Shown here: positions 47,446-59,459 of the stretch, one piece after another
How the letters are laid out: every line of letters starts with the position of its first letter
Position numbering within the stretch: the stretch's first letter is position 1
DNA from: Guyanagaster necrorhizus
Lineage: Eukaryota > Basidiomycota > Agaricomycetes > Agaricales > Physalacriaceae
Length of the DNA: 64,000 bases
NCBI RefSeq assembly: GCF_019112545.1
Contig: NW_025064893.1
Coordinates: forward strand, 285,337-349,336
Direction: 5' to 3'
Program-made: the position numbers and the translations under genes
Notes under the pieces: generated by a model
Seen by the model: the letters and a program-made list of their open reading frames with translations, nothing else
What the model was told of the DNA's origin: nothing
Databases searched by the model: none

Positions 47446-48040
47446 GATGTTTTCGGATTTGATACCGTACTTAAGGAGGTGATGGATCGCGGACATGACT
47501 TCACACAATGGACTGGGGAATTTGACGGCCGGAATAAGGTCTGCATGGGGAGAGTATTAGAGGGTAATTGAGAGAAGAGGTATGTTTGGTTACTGTACGT
47601 CAGAAGGGCGATATTTGCCTGGATACCTTTTGCCTCCAATTGCTGCTGCACATACAGACAAAAAGCAAACGTGCCAGGAGAACTTGGCAGGACATATCCG
47701 CCACCTACAAGCGAGGGATGCGATGATTATGTGCCCCCCGAAAATCTCACAGCCAACACTTACCATGGCAGTAGAAGATAACGTTGTCTGTTTGCTGTGT
47801 TCCAATCCACATCAAGCTGGCACCTTTTGCTGGAAGCTCTTCGATCTTGATAGGGGGGCCCCGTTCTTTCACCCATTTACAGTACTGGTCCAAATTTCTC
47901 GGCGACAAGTAGTGGAACTGACGCAGACTCAAGTAGTCCATTAGAAGCTGACACCCTGAAAGCGCCAAGATGACTTTGAGGGCATTGCTTCGCCGAAAGG
48001 AAAACAATACAGTGAGAGATTTCCCGCATAGATAAACCAC
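47446..48040 (-). pseudogene. Alpha/beta-hydrolase fold-3 gene truncated by rearrangement
   Basis: Exons on the minus strand read NLDQYCKWVKERGPPIKIEE, then SLMWIGTQQTDNVIFYCHG|GGYVLPSSPG (oxyanion-hole HGGG split by an intron). These are followed by GIQANIALLTY|DLIPAVKFPSPL and HLLKYGIKSENI. In this family the next residues should be the nucleophile motif GDSAGG. Instead the sequence switches at 47445 into the duplicated RhoGAP tail. The catalytic Ser, Asp and His are therefore all missing. The N-terminal exon(s) probably lie upstream to about 48380 but could not be fixed. Confidence 0.75.
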
Positions 48041-49254
48041 TTGATAGGAAGCGTGAGATGAGTTCGGATTGATGAACGGACAGAAACATACTCAAGGCAG
48101 TCAGGACTACAAATAGTCTCAACTTTTCGATCCAGGTAAGGCATCCGTATTGACTGGTGATGGACATGAAGGAGCGCATGCACGCTAGTCGCCAATTTTA
48201 AAGAGAAAGATAACGAGCCCTGTACCGCCGTGTTACCCGGACCTCGGCGCAAGTTCTTCAATGCATATAGAAAACAGTCGATGGCTTCACCAGCATGCAA
48301 CGCGCTCCTCCACAGAACCGTGTTGTGCCAGTCGACACCCTTGAAGACCAAGACACAATGAAACTGGTACGATCCCAATCCTTGTGGATAATATTAGTGA
48401 AGATAAGGTCGAGAAAAGGGAAGATGTTCCCGCTATCTCGGCATTTACTCCAGACGTGACGTATCGACTACCTGGCGAGCCGACCGCCAATGAGGAAGAC
48501 CGTTGGCAAACGCATTGGAGAGGGGATGATCCAAATGGTCTATCAACAGGTTCTTGTTGACCTGCTTACGCGGTCTCGTCCGCCAAACAGCCAGGCTGCA
48601 GGACGGCTTGGATTACCGCGTTAGCCGCTTTTAGCAGCAACGAGTCGAGCCCCCGGTGTCTCTCATCTGTTTACATAGGTGAAGTTCGAGGATATGACTG
48701 TACTTGAACGAATTCGATGCTGGGCGAGAAAGATGTCGGTGGTGATACTGAGAAGGGAAACCAAACTTCAGGTGAACAGGGTCATCGTCGAAGGACGGTT
48801 AGTCCCATTGTAGTCTAGCTAAATGCTTTAGAATTGTGCAGGTACAAATAGAATATCGACGCACTGTGCGAGCATATATTCGCAGAATTAGCAAGGGCAC
48901 AGCCGCAAAAATTCAACCCCAGGTCAATGATAATAGCGGCACCGGCTCCTTCATAGCATGCTCACTAGAGAACGAACGGCAAGAATGTGTGGTTCCGATT
49001 TGAATGCTACAACCCTGTAGTAGTATCGTTAAGATACACCTAGACGCTATAGTGTCCACTGAAGAGACCGCGTTCAACAATTCCCGTCGTCGATTGGATA
49101 CGCAGTGCGCCTTCATAGAGTCATGCTGATGGCGCTGGGGGTACGAATTCCAGGCATTAGTTGTGGTGGTCAAAGTAAAGAGAGGATGGTTATATAATAA
49201 ACCTGGATTATCTAAATAAAATACATATTAATGATTTATTTCCTGGTGAGATAT
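48041..49254. other. Intergenic, mostly unassigned
   Basis: The first ~350 bp may contain the N-terminal exons of the truncated hydrolase (a frame with LSFSLKLATSVHALLH near 48200). The remainder shows no gene. Confidence 0.4.
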
Positions 49255-50138
49255 CTAATCGTGATGCTTTTTCTCGATAGCGTCCATCACCTGAACCGCC
49301 TTACCGGCCAGCTCCCTTGTCTCTGGCAGAAGCCCTTGAAAATTTCGCAGCTCCGCGAACCTTTTCTTCCAAAACTGCCATCTCTCCTGGCAAAAGCCTC
49401 TCTTCTCACCCTTCCACAGCTCGCCGCCTCTCGCAGGATCTCCAACACCAGGGCCGGTCTCGAATTCCCGCTCGTTGGTGCATATCAGTTCCCCACAGTA
49501 GAGGATCCATTGAACAGCAGCGGGAATTTTGGCGTCAAAGCTCTTGTCGATCCGTTTTTCTCCCCCCTCCCCCTCCCTCTCTTCGATTGGCTCTTCTATG
49601 GCATCTCTCAGCTGCCAAAGGGCATACAACTCAAAGTCATGGATCCGAGCGGCTGTTAACCCTGCGACGAACGCGTTGAGATTAACCCATCGTTCCCGCT
49701 TCGGCGTTCGCTCCACATCCTCGTTCGCATCGAAGACTGGATACATACAAAAGTCAGTAACTTGAAAGCCCCAGAGACCAGAAGCGCACAGTTCCAATGT
49801 TCCCTCATGTTTGCACCAAAGACGGGCAAGTCTTTCCACAACGTCAACCCCCAGCATCTCGACTTCTCCCCCACATCGTTCGTCGGAGACCTTTGATGCT
49901 TGATGGCATCGACTAGCTCAACGAGCTTGCCATGGGCGATGTTGTCGTCGCTCTTCGTCTCCTCCGCCCTATCGTTGATCGCACTCCATAGATCCCACAG
50001 CCCACCTTCCGCATTGTCGCCGAAGCGCTTGGGTTCGTACGCCCACTGGGTCAATGCTTCAACCGTTGCTCCGAGAGTAGCACGACCGGCAAGGTATGTA
50101 TCGATGGCCGCCAGCTGCGTTTCTCCTGTGAATGCCAT
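49255..50138 (-). CDS. DUF3632-family protein
   Basis: Two exons, 49790-50138 and 49255-49736, with a 53-nt GT-AG intron in phase; 276 residues. Motif order fits DUF3632, an uncharacterised fungal family: LWDLWSAINDRAEE, LTLWKDLPVFGANMREHW, RWVNLNAFVAGLT, FELYALWQLRDAIEE and IPAAVQWILYCGELI. It is all-helical, soluble in appearance, with no signal peptide or membrane helix. It reads as intact. Function is unknown. Confidence 0.82.
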
Positions 50139-51943
50139 GGTGGATTACGAAATGTGGAAGTGAAGTCGCGGTGATAGGTGTGAGTCACTGCGTATGATTA
50201 GCACGTGTATGCATTCGTTTCCGGAGTCTAAGACGAGTACACCAATTCAAAACTGCTGCGATAGATGTGAACCAGACTCCGTTTGCGATATGGAATGCGT
50301 GAAGGTGACACACCATCCATTTTTGGGATAGAGTTTAGAGTGTCGCCGATGCGATATCTTGAGAGAAAAATGCTATCGGTTTCATGGATTGCACCCATCC
50401 TTCATCGCGGAGGTCAATCATAGGATGCAGAGAAAAGAAACCAAGACGCGACTGGGTCATCATTGTGGACTGCAATCGTCAAGGAATATCTTCTACTGCG
50501 GCGACCGTACCGCACTGTTTGACATATATGTGTTTAATACACCAGCGGCCCGATGAGACGAAGCACTTCACGTCTTATCGCGGCAATTAGACTTATGTCA
50601 GTACTCAGTACGGGGACAAGCACGTCCTAAATTATGTTTGTGTACATCTGCTCCAGGCAATGGGGATCAAACACCTCTTGTGAAAATATATCGACAGTAC
50701 TCACACCCACGGAATACACCGGTAGAATGTTGATCCAACCGCAGAAGATCTGCTAAAAATGGAACCGTATGGTTACAGAGCTTGATTACACGAGTCGACC
50801 AGTTACCCATGAGAGAAAAGATGGACGATTGTGAGAGTAGAGAAGGAGAAATGATGGTCCAGGTCATTGTGGTGGGGGGATAAAACAAAGAAAAAGCAAC
50901 GACACGTGCCATATTGATTTTCGAAATTGCCAATTGATCGACACGCATCCCACATGGCCCATCTCGCCCTCTCCGTAAGACGGATGCCAGAGAAAGGGAC
51001 AAAAAGTTGTGTTAATTGCCCCCTGATCTGGCACTTCATACGGTAAAGGTGACCGGGGATCGCAGGATCAAGTATAGAACTATGGGCGTTCGTGGTGCTC
51101 TGATCGTGATCGTACAGACATTCTTACTCTTTACAGGCAGGTGGAACGCGTTTTACATGAATCTGACTAGCAGCCAATCCCAGTCAAATCCAAAAGCTAA
51201 GCTTGCATACGGGCCCGATGTCCTTCCACGTCGATAATGTTGCTCTTTGGTGTCTCGCTTACGTTCATCGGGTAAGCAAACAGGCTGGAAAAATAGCGCA
51301 TTTAAATTTCAACCTTGACTTTTTATCTGGATTTTCCCGTCATCACCAAATGGGCCACCATCTGAACGTCAGCAGGTCCTCCAACCCCAGGTACAGAAGG
51401 ATCATAGAGCGTGATACCACGTTACAAAGGATTTTCGTTATCGCCGATAGACCCAGATTATTGAATAACTGGTTCCCCTAGTCATGCGGTCGTGTCACTG
51501 TCCCTGGTGGGAAGCGTTCAATTGCCCCTTGCTTCACGGAACCGATGAAAGCACCCCCCTCCCACTCAATCTTCCGCATCTATGCTTCTCTCTACTTTCC
51601 CTCTTCCCCATGATGGGCATTCGGAAAGCTCTTCGATGTCCTACTCTCCCAACGTAGTCGCTCAACACACTCTGTTTGATCCGCCTTCACAGCTGGTTCG
51701 GGATGGCTGTGCGTCGGACCAAACGTCTATCTTCCTATTTGTTAGCGGGCTTGGCCAAGGTTTTCACCTTCTCCCAACTTCACCTCCTCTCTCTGGCAAT
51801 GCCGTCTTTGTCACGCGGCTTTGCTGTTAGCTGTTAACGGCAGCAGGACTTATACCCTCAATTCTTCGCTCCAGCATCCACTGCCTCCATAATCTATTCA
51901 TTTATCTCCTCCAATTTACTTTCAATTCGGACGACCTTTCCCC
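50139..51943. other. Intergenic, no supported gene
   Basis: About 1.8 kb. Only short frames. C/T-rich tracts at 51580-51940 probably belong to the metacaspase promoter and 5' leader. Confidence 0.5.
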
Positions 51944-53783
51944 ATGCATTTTCGTGTGCGTCGTTCACGAACGTTGGAGTATTTGCTTCAATCGTCCCTC
52001 TCTGTCGCCTGCTGCCCAAATCCCCGACCTATGGAGGCTAAGCCTGTAGCTCGAAAGGCCCTCCTTATCGGGATCAGCTATGCTTCGGAAGTATATAGGT
52101 CGAAGCCAGAGAGCCAGATGCCGGGCGCCCTCGCTGACGTTAAGGAAATGTATGACATTCTCATCGGTACGGACCGCCTATGACGCTAGCCTTTCATCTA
52201 GCGTAACCCTCCACAGGCCCATTACACTTCAAGAAGGAGGACATTACTGTGCTGACTGACGGCCCAGATAAACCCCGCCATTTATGGCCTACCAAGGCCA
52301 ACATTGTAAGCACAGTAACAATGCCGCCCGAGGGTTATACTGACTCATCTTCTCACACTAGGAAAGAGCAATCAGTGATTTCGTAGGCGGGACCTCGTCC
52401 GGCGATATCTGTTTTCTATTCTGCACGTCGTTCGTCCCCCTTGGTTGAAAGAACGTCTCATTTCATTACACCCAGATGCCGGGCACGGACACCAGATCTA
52501 CAACCCCTCCAGCCCGGAAACGGACAAGCGTGACAAGCGTATGTGTCACGACTGTACAATGGTGCCGACTTCACTGCAATGCTCTTTTCTTTAGACATTG
52601 TGCCTTGTGACGCCATCGATCCTGATGGTGCATTCATGGAGGATAAATTGATCATCGACGATGTGCTCAAGAACATGCTAGTGATGCCTCTTGTAGCCGT
52701 GGATGCGAAACTGACCGTGAGTCTCCTGCTCATCGTCTGCCTTAACAGCCTAATCTGTCTTACGAGGCAGGCGGTCTTCGACTGCTGTCACAGCGGTACA
52801 GTTCTCGGTATGTTCATCCCCCGACTACCCTTGTATTGTTAGTAATCACAGGAAATACGCCTAGATCTCTTACACTATCGCTGTAACGATATCACAGCCT
52901 GGAAAAGGACTGGTGCGTATCTCTTCCGCCCATCTGAAGAACTGTCTGTTACCAGAGCGCTTTAGCCCTCCGTTTATACAGACACAGTTCGTCTCGCATC
53001 CGCAATTCACCATGACATACCAACTAATGATCCCGTTTACCTAGTCTTCTCAAAGACGTCTGTCAACTTGAGCCTGATCGTCCCTTGCACGCTCAACTCG
53101 TTCGCGCCCGGTATCACCTCAAACTGGGACCCGTGCATTAGGGACTGCGAAGGGTTTTGCTTGCTCCCAAAGCGTAGAGGCTCCGGATACGTCGTACGTC
53201 ATACTGTTGTAACGCTGATCCGGTGACTCAATGCCCCTCATTAGATCTGCATCTCGGCTTGTTTGGACGAAGAGCTCGCTTGGGGCGGCAACAAGGGAGG
53301 GTCGCTGACGAGGGTAAGATCGCTGATAATATTTGTCCTCTAATGTCACTGAACATGCTTTCCCCCAAGGCTCTGATCCAAGCACTACGTTAGTACTTTC
53401 TTTACAAATGTCTACTCTTCCTGAAGGAATTTGTAGATCAAGACCACCATCCGACACTCAAAGAGCTGAATATTTTCATAGGGTCTGTTTCTTCGCCTGA
53501 TTTAGCCCGTTTCGGTACTGAATGTTTTCTAGCGCTAGAGTCAAAGTGTACGTCAACGCGATAATAAAGAAACGGAGGGGCAAGGATGCGAAGGAAAGCC
53601 TTCCAAAGATTGCTCAACATCCTCAAGTGAGTCACCACTTTACCCGGCTTTGTCCTTTCATTCATTTGATCGCAGTTCTCTAGCCTTTGGCCCTTGGTAT
53701 GTCAAATTTCATAGGCTGAGCTCTTACGTTGTTGCTGAATGTTTCTATGCAAGGACATGAACGAACAACGTTTTCTGCTTTAA
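51944..53783 (+). CDS. Metacaspase (caspase-like cysteine protease), tandem copy 1
   Basis: Early exons: 51944-52166, 52217-52305, 52362-52422, 52476-52538, 52595-52716, 52771-52807 and 52865-52912; later exons run to a TAA at 53781-53783. Caspase p20 features: RKALLIGISY, PLHFKKEDITVLTDGPDK, the catalytic His in FLFY|AGHGHQIY, and the catalytic Cys in LTAVFDCCHSGTVLD, then LHYRCNDITAWKR. The p10-like part includes PCIRDCEGFCLLPKRRGSGY, CISACLDEELAWGG and ALIQAL, ending FSSLWPLDMNEQRFLL. Metacaspases are Ca2+-dependent, Arg/Lys-specific proteases tied to stress and cell death. The intron after 52422 begins GC, where the neighbour has GT. Start 52031 (MEAKPVARKALLIG) is equally plausible. The 52912-52970 junction is unresolved. 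Confidence 0.82.
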
Positions 53784-55491
53784 GCGTTTGATCGTTTTAC
53801 AATACGTTGATCTGCTCGTTATCAAACTGCTTTGTGTTGTCCCCGCTTTGTTGATTTCTCTTGCTTTGTATTTTTCCATGTATAAACTTAGCATCCGCTC
53901 TTCTGTTCTGCTACGCACATTCATCCTCGTTCTCGCATTGTTACATAATCGATACCTACTATACCCTACCACGCTCTGTATCTCTAGTCTATCTTTCGCC
54001 CTTCCATCGAACCATATGTCAGTCAATTTCACGTGGGATCTGGGATGCTCTCCTCAGTTCACTTTCTGTAGCGGTAAAACGGAATCCTCAATTAGAGCAG
54101 GACATCGGGTATCATGCGCGTGGGTGGAGCCTGGGCATGAACACCAAGTACTGAGACAGTAATTTCTTCCGATATGCATGACTCATTGCGTACGACAGCA
54201 CCAAAAAAAATTAGAAAAATTCCATTGCTGTTCCACAAATCCAATGTGAAACGCGGCAGTGGAGGAAAAGAAGTTTGATCAGACAGATTCATACCAGGAC
54301 ACGGGGCCTTTTGACGTATGAGAAAAATTTAGAGAATGGCCAAAGGTGAGGGAAAGAAGGGTTAAAATGATGGTTGCCATCCACCAGTGCAGAGGACGTC
54401 GAGTAAGATTCGGAAAGTGATCGTACGTCAACCCAGTTACATGATTGGCGGAGGCGTTAGCGCGTCACGACTTCTTGCCGTTTTTGCCGGGTTCATCGAA
54501 CAAGAAAAATGTGGTTGAAGTACTTACTGGTGCTCACCGAACACTGCGCTTTTTATGGAGGTGCATCTCCGTAGCGGGTCGCCGATTCCTCGACCGCTCT
54601 ATCGGAGGATGTCTTCTCCTTGGGGGCTCTGTTAGGAGATCTAGGGGGTCCTGGTGTCTGTTTGTGCTCTTATTGCTATTGTATCTCTGACGCTAGATGA
54701 GCATCCTTTCTAAGGAAGCATCTTGGATGCTGATAGAATGTCCTGGCCCACTGGCATTCATCTATATTTTGTCTCGTACTTTCTAGGTCACTGTCTGGGC
54801 CAAAGGCCTTTGATCAGGCCACCAGAAATATTTGAGATACCTCATGTACAACTTGAATACTTTCGCTTTGGCACCAGTACATTCTCCGGTTACTAGTTGA
54901 TCTTACAACTTTGGATCGTGGACATTGGATCGCGATCTGATCGACTCAGGACCCTGTAACAGTGAGTGCTACAGTACGGCAGGCATCTATGGAACTTGAA
55001 TGATGCCATCTTCATTGAATGAATGGTTCTTTCTGTTCGGTGATAAAACTATGTCCTCTAGGAAGAGAGGTCGTATACTCATTTGTGCATTGACAATGAC
55101 GGGAAGCCTCAGGGACGTCGCATCGCGGGAGTGTTGATGGAGCCCCACTAAATCTTCCACACCCGAACGTCTCCCTTTTATTGTCTCTACCATCGTCTTT
55201 ACCGCCAGGTCCTGGCCGTATCTCATTCCCCCCAGATTTCGTTGACAATGGCCCCCCAACTGTCTTTTACTCAATGCAGAAGTCCCGGTCGTGACCGCAC
55301 CGCACGCCGAGAAAACAGCTTGCTCGGACACGCCCGGTGCTTTGTGCCCCCGCCTCCCAGGATGTGCCGCCGACGGCGACACACTTCCCGCTGTTAAGTT
55401 CCAAGAAAAGGGCTAGGTCATTGCGTCTCTTTCGATCCACTACCACAACTCATCTATTTCCTCTTCGTCGTTCCGTCTAGACGACCTTTAC
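53784..55491. other. Intergenic between the metacaspases
   Basis: About 1.7 kb. The T-rich start is probable 3' flank of copy 1. A minus-strand frame near 54440-54720 ends KNGKKS or GDAPP in two alternative frames and could be a small gene's end, but no start or family is visible. Confidence 0.4.
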
Positions 55492-57325
55492 ATGATTTCT
55501 AGACCAGGTCGTTTACGTCCCTTCAGTCCTTTACCACCTCCCTCTGGCATCTTAGGCTCCCGCTGCATCGATAGGAAAAATGTGACCAGAAAGGCCCTGC
55601 TCATCGGTTGCACCTACGATCTGGAACAATTCGCGTCAAGGAAGGACGACCAGATGAAAGGCACCCATGTAGACGTTGATAAATTTCGCGACCTTCTCAT
55701 AGGTATGCTCCAGCCGGATCCAGAGGAGATCTGGTCTAACATTCCCTTTACAGGCACTATGTATTTCGATAAGGACGACATCGTTATCATGAAGGATGCT
55801 CTCGAGACTTCGCCCTACCTTTGGCCTACCAAGGCAAACATCGTACGTCCTTAAGGCTCTCCTCCCGAATATGGAACCGACCCATCCTTGCCTAGGAGAG
55901 AGAAATCCACCGTTTCGTTCAAGGTGCTTCCGCCGGTGACATCCATTTTATTTTCTGTCAGTCCTTCCTTTCGCTTCGTCGAACGCCGTGTTGAAATCTT
56001 CCAGACGGGGGCCATGGGTACCAGAAATTCAACGCCAACAGTACAGAAGCCGACAAGAAAGATGAACGTAGGCAAAGATTATCCGTTCACCGGCGTCCGG
56101 TTCACTGAACTAATATTTATTTCAGATGTCGTCCCTTGTGACGCTGTTGGTCCCAACGGCTTTATTGAAGGAGCGATGATCGTTGACGACGTCCTCAAGA
56201 ATATCCTGGTCATGCCTCTGGCTGCTGTTGGCGCAAAACTGACTGTAAGTACCCACATCACCTACCACATCGGCATTTTACGTGAATCCGCATTTTACAG
56301 GCTGTGTTTGACTGCTGCCACAGCGGTACCGTTCTCGGTATGGCCCAATATGTCCAATTCCCATACCGCTTCCGACTCTATGTATAACATTTTTCCCAGA
56401 TCTTTCCCACTACCGCTGCAATGATTGCACGTCATGGACAATGATTTGTATGCACTAGTTTTCGTATATGCATTATACTTCTAACCTCGGCCTCAGTCTG
56501 TCGTTTATACAGATTTAGTCCGTCATTTGTTCGCATAATCCGGACTCTACGTTTACGTCTGCGTAGTTGCCTCAGATGTCTCCGTAAATTTGAACCTCCT
56601 CCGCCCCCGTACAGTCGAAAGGTTCATAGCCGCCTCACATTTGGACCCGCCCATCGAGGACTGCAGGGGATTTTGCTTGATAAGTGATCGCAGAGGGCCG
56701 GGATACGTTGTAAGTCGTTCAATTAACATGCTCGATGTTGTGTCACCCGATGAACTTGTATTTCTCTCTAGGTGTGCATATCTGCATGCAGGGATGAGGA
56801 AATGGCATGGGGAGGCGCGAAGGGGGGCGCACTATCCAGAGTAAGCTTATTTCTCAGAGTATTCGTTTTAATTCTCATTGAACGACTCATTCTTAGGCCA
56901 TAATGTCAGCACTGCGTGGGTAGCTTCTCCTTCCGCTTGCCTTCTTAATCTCAAAGTTTTACAGAAACTGATCCCGAACCAACACTGAAGGAGTTAAGTA
57001 TCTCCATAAAGTTCGCTCTCCGTTCTGTCTCAGCTGCGGTTGCGGCTGATCCTTTCTTTCTTTTGTTTAGCGCCACTGTCCAAGTCAACTCGAGAAAAGT
57101 AACAGAGCGGAGGAAGAGGGAGCAGAACCCCTCAAAGGTAGTTCAACACCCTCAAGTGAGTCCGTCTCCTGCTCTAGTGCATTCTTCGACCCCTGCTCAT
57201 CCATCATTTGATACCTTAGTTCTCTAGCCTTTGTCCGTTGGTAAGTCGAACATCGGCGGGTAGCCAGTGTAGTCTTTAACGTTCGTGTTTTGAACAAGGA
57301 TATGAACCAGCGTTTCTTGCGCTGA
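55492..57325 (+). CDS. Metacaspase (caspase-like cysteine protease), tandem copy 2
   Basis: Paralogue of 51944-53783 with the same exon plan. The order is RKALLIGCTYDLEQF, FDKKDDI-type strand MYFDKDDIVIMKDALET, LWPTKANI, FIFY|GGHGYQKF (catalytic His), VVPCDAVGPNGFIEG, LTAVFDCCHSGTVLD (catalytic Cys), LSHYRCNDCTSW, EDCRGFCLISDRRGPGYV and CISACRDEEMAWGGAKGG. It ends FSSLCPLDMNQRFLR with TGA at 57323-57325. The N-terminus is Pro-rich (PFSPLPPPSG), as in type I metacaspases, though short. The His-intron has a normal GT donor. Active-site residues are intact. The two copies diverge most in the linker and prodomain. Confidence 0.82.
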
Positions 57326-57937
57326 ATCATGATTAATTACATTATGGCGTGTAGAGCCATAGTTTCATATACCATTTTGTCGTGCTTTCGATTTGCTTCT
57401 TTGTTTTCCGTTCAACTTGTTTGATTTTACCACATGCATATCCTGTTCGCTCTTCTAGTACCTGATTTCTTGTACTCATATTGTCATCATGCTACTCTTT
57501 CCCATCGTTGCATTCTTCTCAGCATATGTTACCACAGAGTGTGTCCCTAGTATTTTCTTCGTGATTTCATAAGAGCATTGCCCAGTGTACCTCGCTGTTG
57601 ATAGCCCTACCGAAGGGTGGAGAGAGCTTAATAGACCGCAAGCAGCGCTTACGAAGCTGAGCAGAGAAGAAGCGGCTTCAAGCCATTCTACGTCGGCCTC
57701 AGTAGTGAGTTGATCTTAATGCCTGGGGCCTGGCCTGATGCTTCAAGTCAATGTCAACACTTCATTCTGTCCGATAATAACGATGCAAGAAGTTAATCAG
57801 TCAAAGTACGGTGGTCAATATATCAATGCTGGAATGGTCATATACGAATAATTCGGACACTGAAAACTTACGAGCATTTCTGGACCGTGAGCTGAGTAGA
57901 CTGGGGTAAGTGGGTCAACCAGTGCTACGAGCTTCGT
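57326..57937. other. Intergenic, nothing recognised
   Basis: About 600 bp between the convergent metacaspase copy 2 and the nucleotidyltransferase-like pseudogene. Confidence 0.45.
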
Positions 57938-59251
57938 CTAAGAATCATGGGGACCTTCAAAAATATCTTCCAACATCTCCGAAGAAACATCCGGTCCAAG
58001 CCATTCCAGTGCAGCATCAGTTAAACTGACCGAAGCGCAGCGTTTGTAATATCTTTCCAGCGGCAAAGACGGCGTCCTCACTGATAATAAATCAGTACAA
58101 ATCCACTAAGAGTGCAACACATCGTACCTCTGCAATCTGCCTTCGGTACGGGCGACCTCCCAACAATCTTCGAACTTGTTTAAGAGCTGACAGATCTAGG
58201 TGCCCTGGAATACACAGAAGCTGAAATGCCTGGTATATAGGTTGTCATATTCTATCTCAATGCTGCAATTCCGACCACAGGTGATCTGCCAGGAGTTGGC
58301 CGTGATGGGATAGGGCGTAAAATGCAACTCCATAGGAGGTAGTTTGACTGAGAGGCACCTCCGATCCCCGACCCATCTGAGGGAGTGGGCTTGGAATTCT
58401 GAATAAGGACTAGTGACTTCGAACACAGTCAGTTCCATAGAGTTTCCAACCACGATCGATGTACTTCTGACGCCCCTCATCTTGGGCAGAGTCATCAGTA
58501 CTAATGATGAGGCCTCGTCTTTGGGAGAACGTCGTTCTGGGGTAGAGGGAGTAAGCGTAGGTGGCTGTGATGACATTCATGACCGTGGCTGAAAAAAAAC
58601 CTTGATCAGTACGGAATAGAAAACAAGAAACAAGGTTCACTTACTGCAGTGGTATGCCAAAATGATCTCCATGGGAGAATAGTACGCTGACATTAGCTGT
58701 ATCTTCTGCCCATTGCGATAGAAGTCGTAGACTTGTACTATCCCACAAAATGCATAGAAGCCATCTTCAGAAACCTCCTTCAGTAAGCTCGTGGAATGGC
58801 ATTATCTGTCTCTCTCGGGGACAAAAGTGATACCCAATTCTGAGCAAAAACTCGCCAACGTCTTTGCTATACCTGGCGGGGGAATAAATGTCAAGGTCCG
58901 AATTGGGATATGTCTTCCGTTCTAAGAATTGTAGGGCGGTGGATCCGGAAATGAGGGTGCCAGTCTCTGCCTGGATTAGGCGAAGCTCCAAGAGTTCCTG
59001 CTTGGAGAAGTACGAGACCATGAGTTGTATGAATTCGCTCCAGAAGTAGGATTCAACAATGGCCTTCTTCTTTCGGTCAATCCTTCCGAAACAGATGTCA
59101 TCCAAGGGAGAGAGATACGATAAGATCGGGACGTATACTTCGACGGGACTAAAATATCAACGCGTAGACAGTGAGAATAGTCCGTCTGATTTGCATAAAA
59201 TACATACAGGTCGCAGAAAACACGGCGATAATGCACATACGGCAAAGGCAT
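57938..59251 (-). pseudogene. Nucleotidyltransferase-like basidiomycete family gene, frameshifted
   Basis: The start MPLPYVHYRRVFCDL (59251) splices to PVEVYVPILSYLSPLDDI, then LISGSTALQFLER and YPNSDLDIYSP. The GSTAL...SDLDIY pattern is that of a nucleotidyltransferase-fold family expanded in Agaricomycetes. Next come GIVQVYDFYRNGQKIQLM and, after a GT-AG intron, TVMNVITATYAYSLYPRTTF, then RWVGDRRCLSVKLPP, and a tail with LTDAALEWLGPDVSSEML ending at 57938. Frame is lost at least twice: near 58765 (HELTE to EVSEDGFY needs a one-base shift) and near 58440 (RGWKL to ELTVFEV). A further awkward junction lies near 58210. Most of the fold is preserved, so loss is recent or the assembly has errors. 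Confidence 0.6.
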
Positions 59252-59459
59252 AGCGTCTACCAGGCTTTCCTTTTACTAGTAAGGTACGCAAAATGAGAGA
59301 TGAACAAATAAAACAGAAACAAGACACAAGCGTGGTAATGAGCCGGATTTATTCGAGCTGGTCGTTCGAGCACCGTGGGTACTTGGAACAAGTCTGAGGC
59401 GGAGTTTCAAATTATAGGGGTCCTCTCACGTGCCCAATGTCTAAGGCGTCGGGGGGGAG

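Noticed and set aside
53788..54162. Hydrophobic 124-codon frame downstream of metacaspase copy 1
   Set aside because: The hydrophobicity comes from T-rich 3' flanking DNA; there is no conserved membrane-protein pattern.
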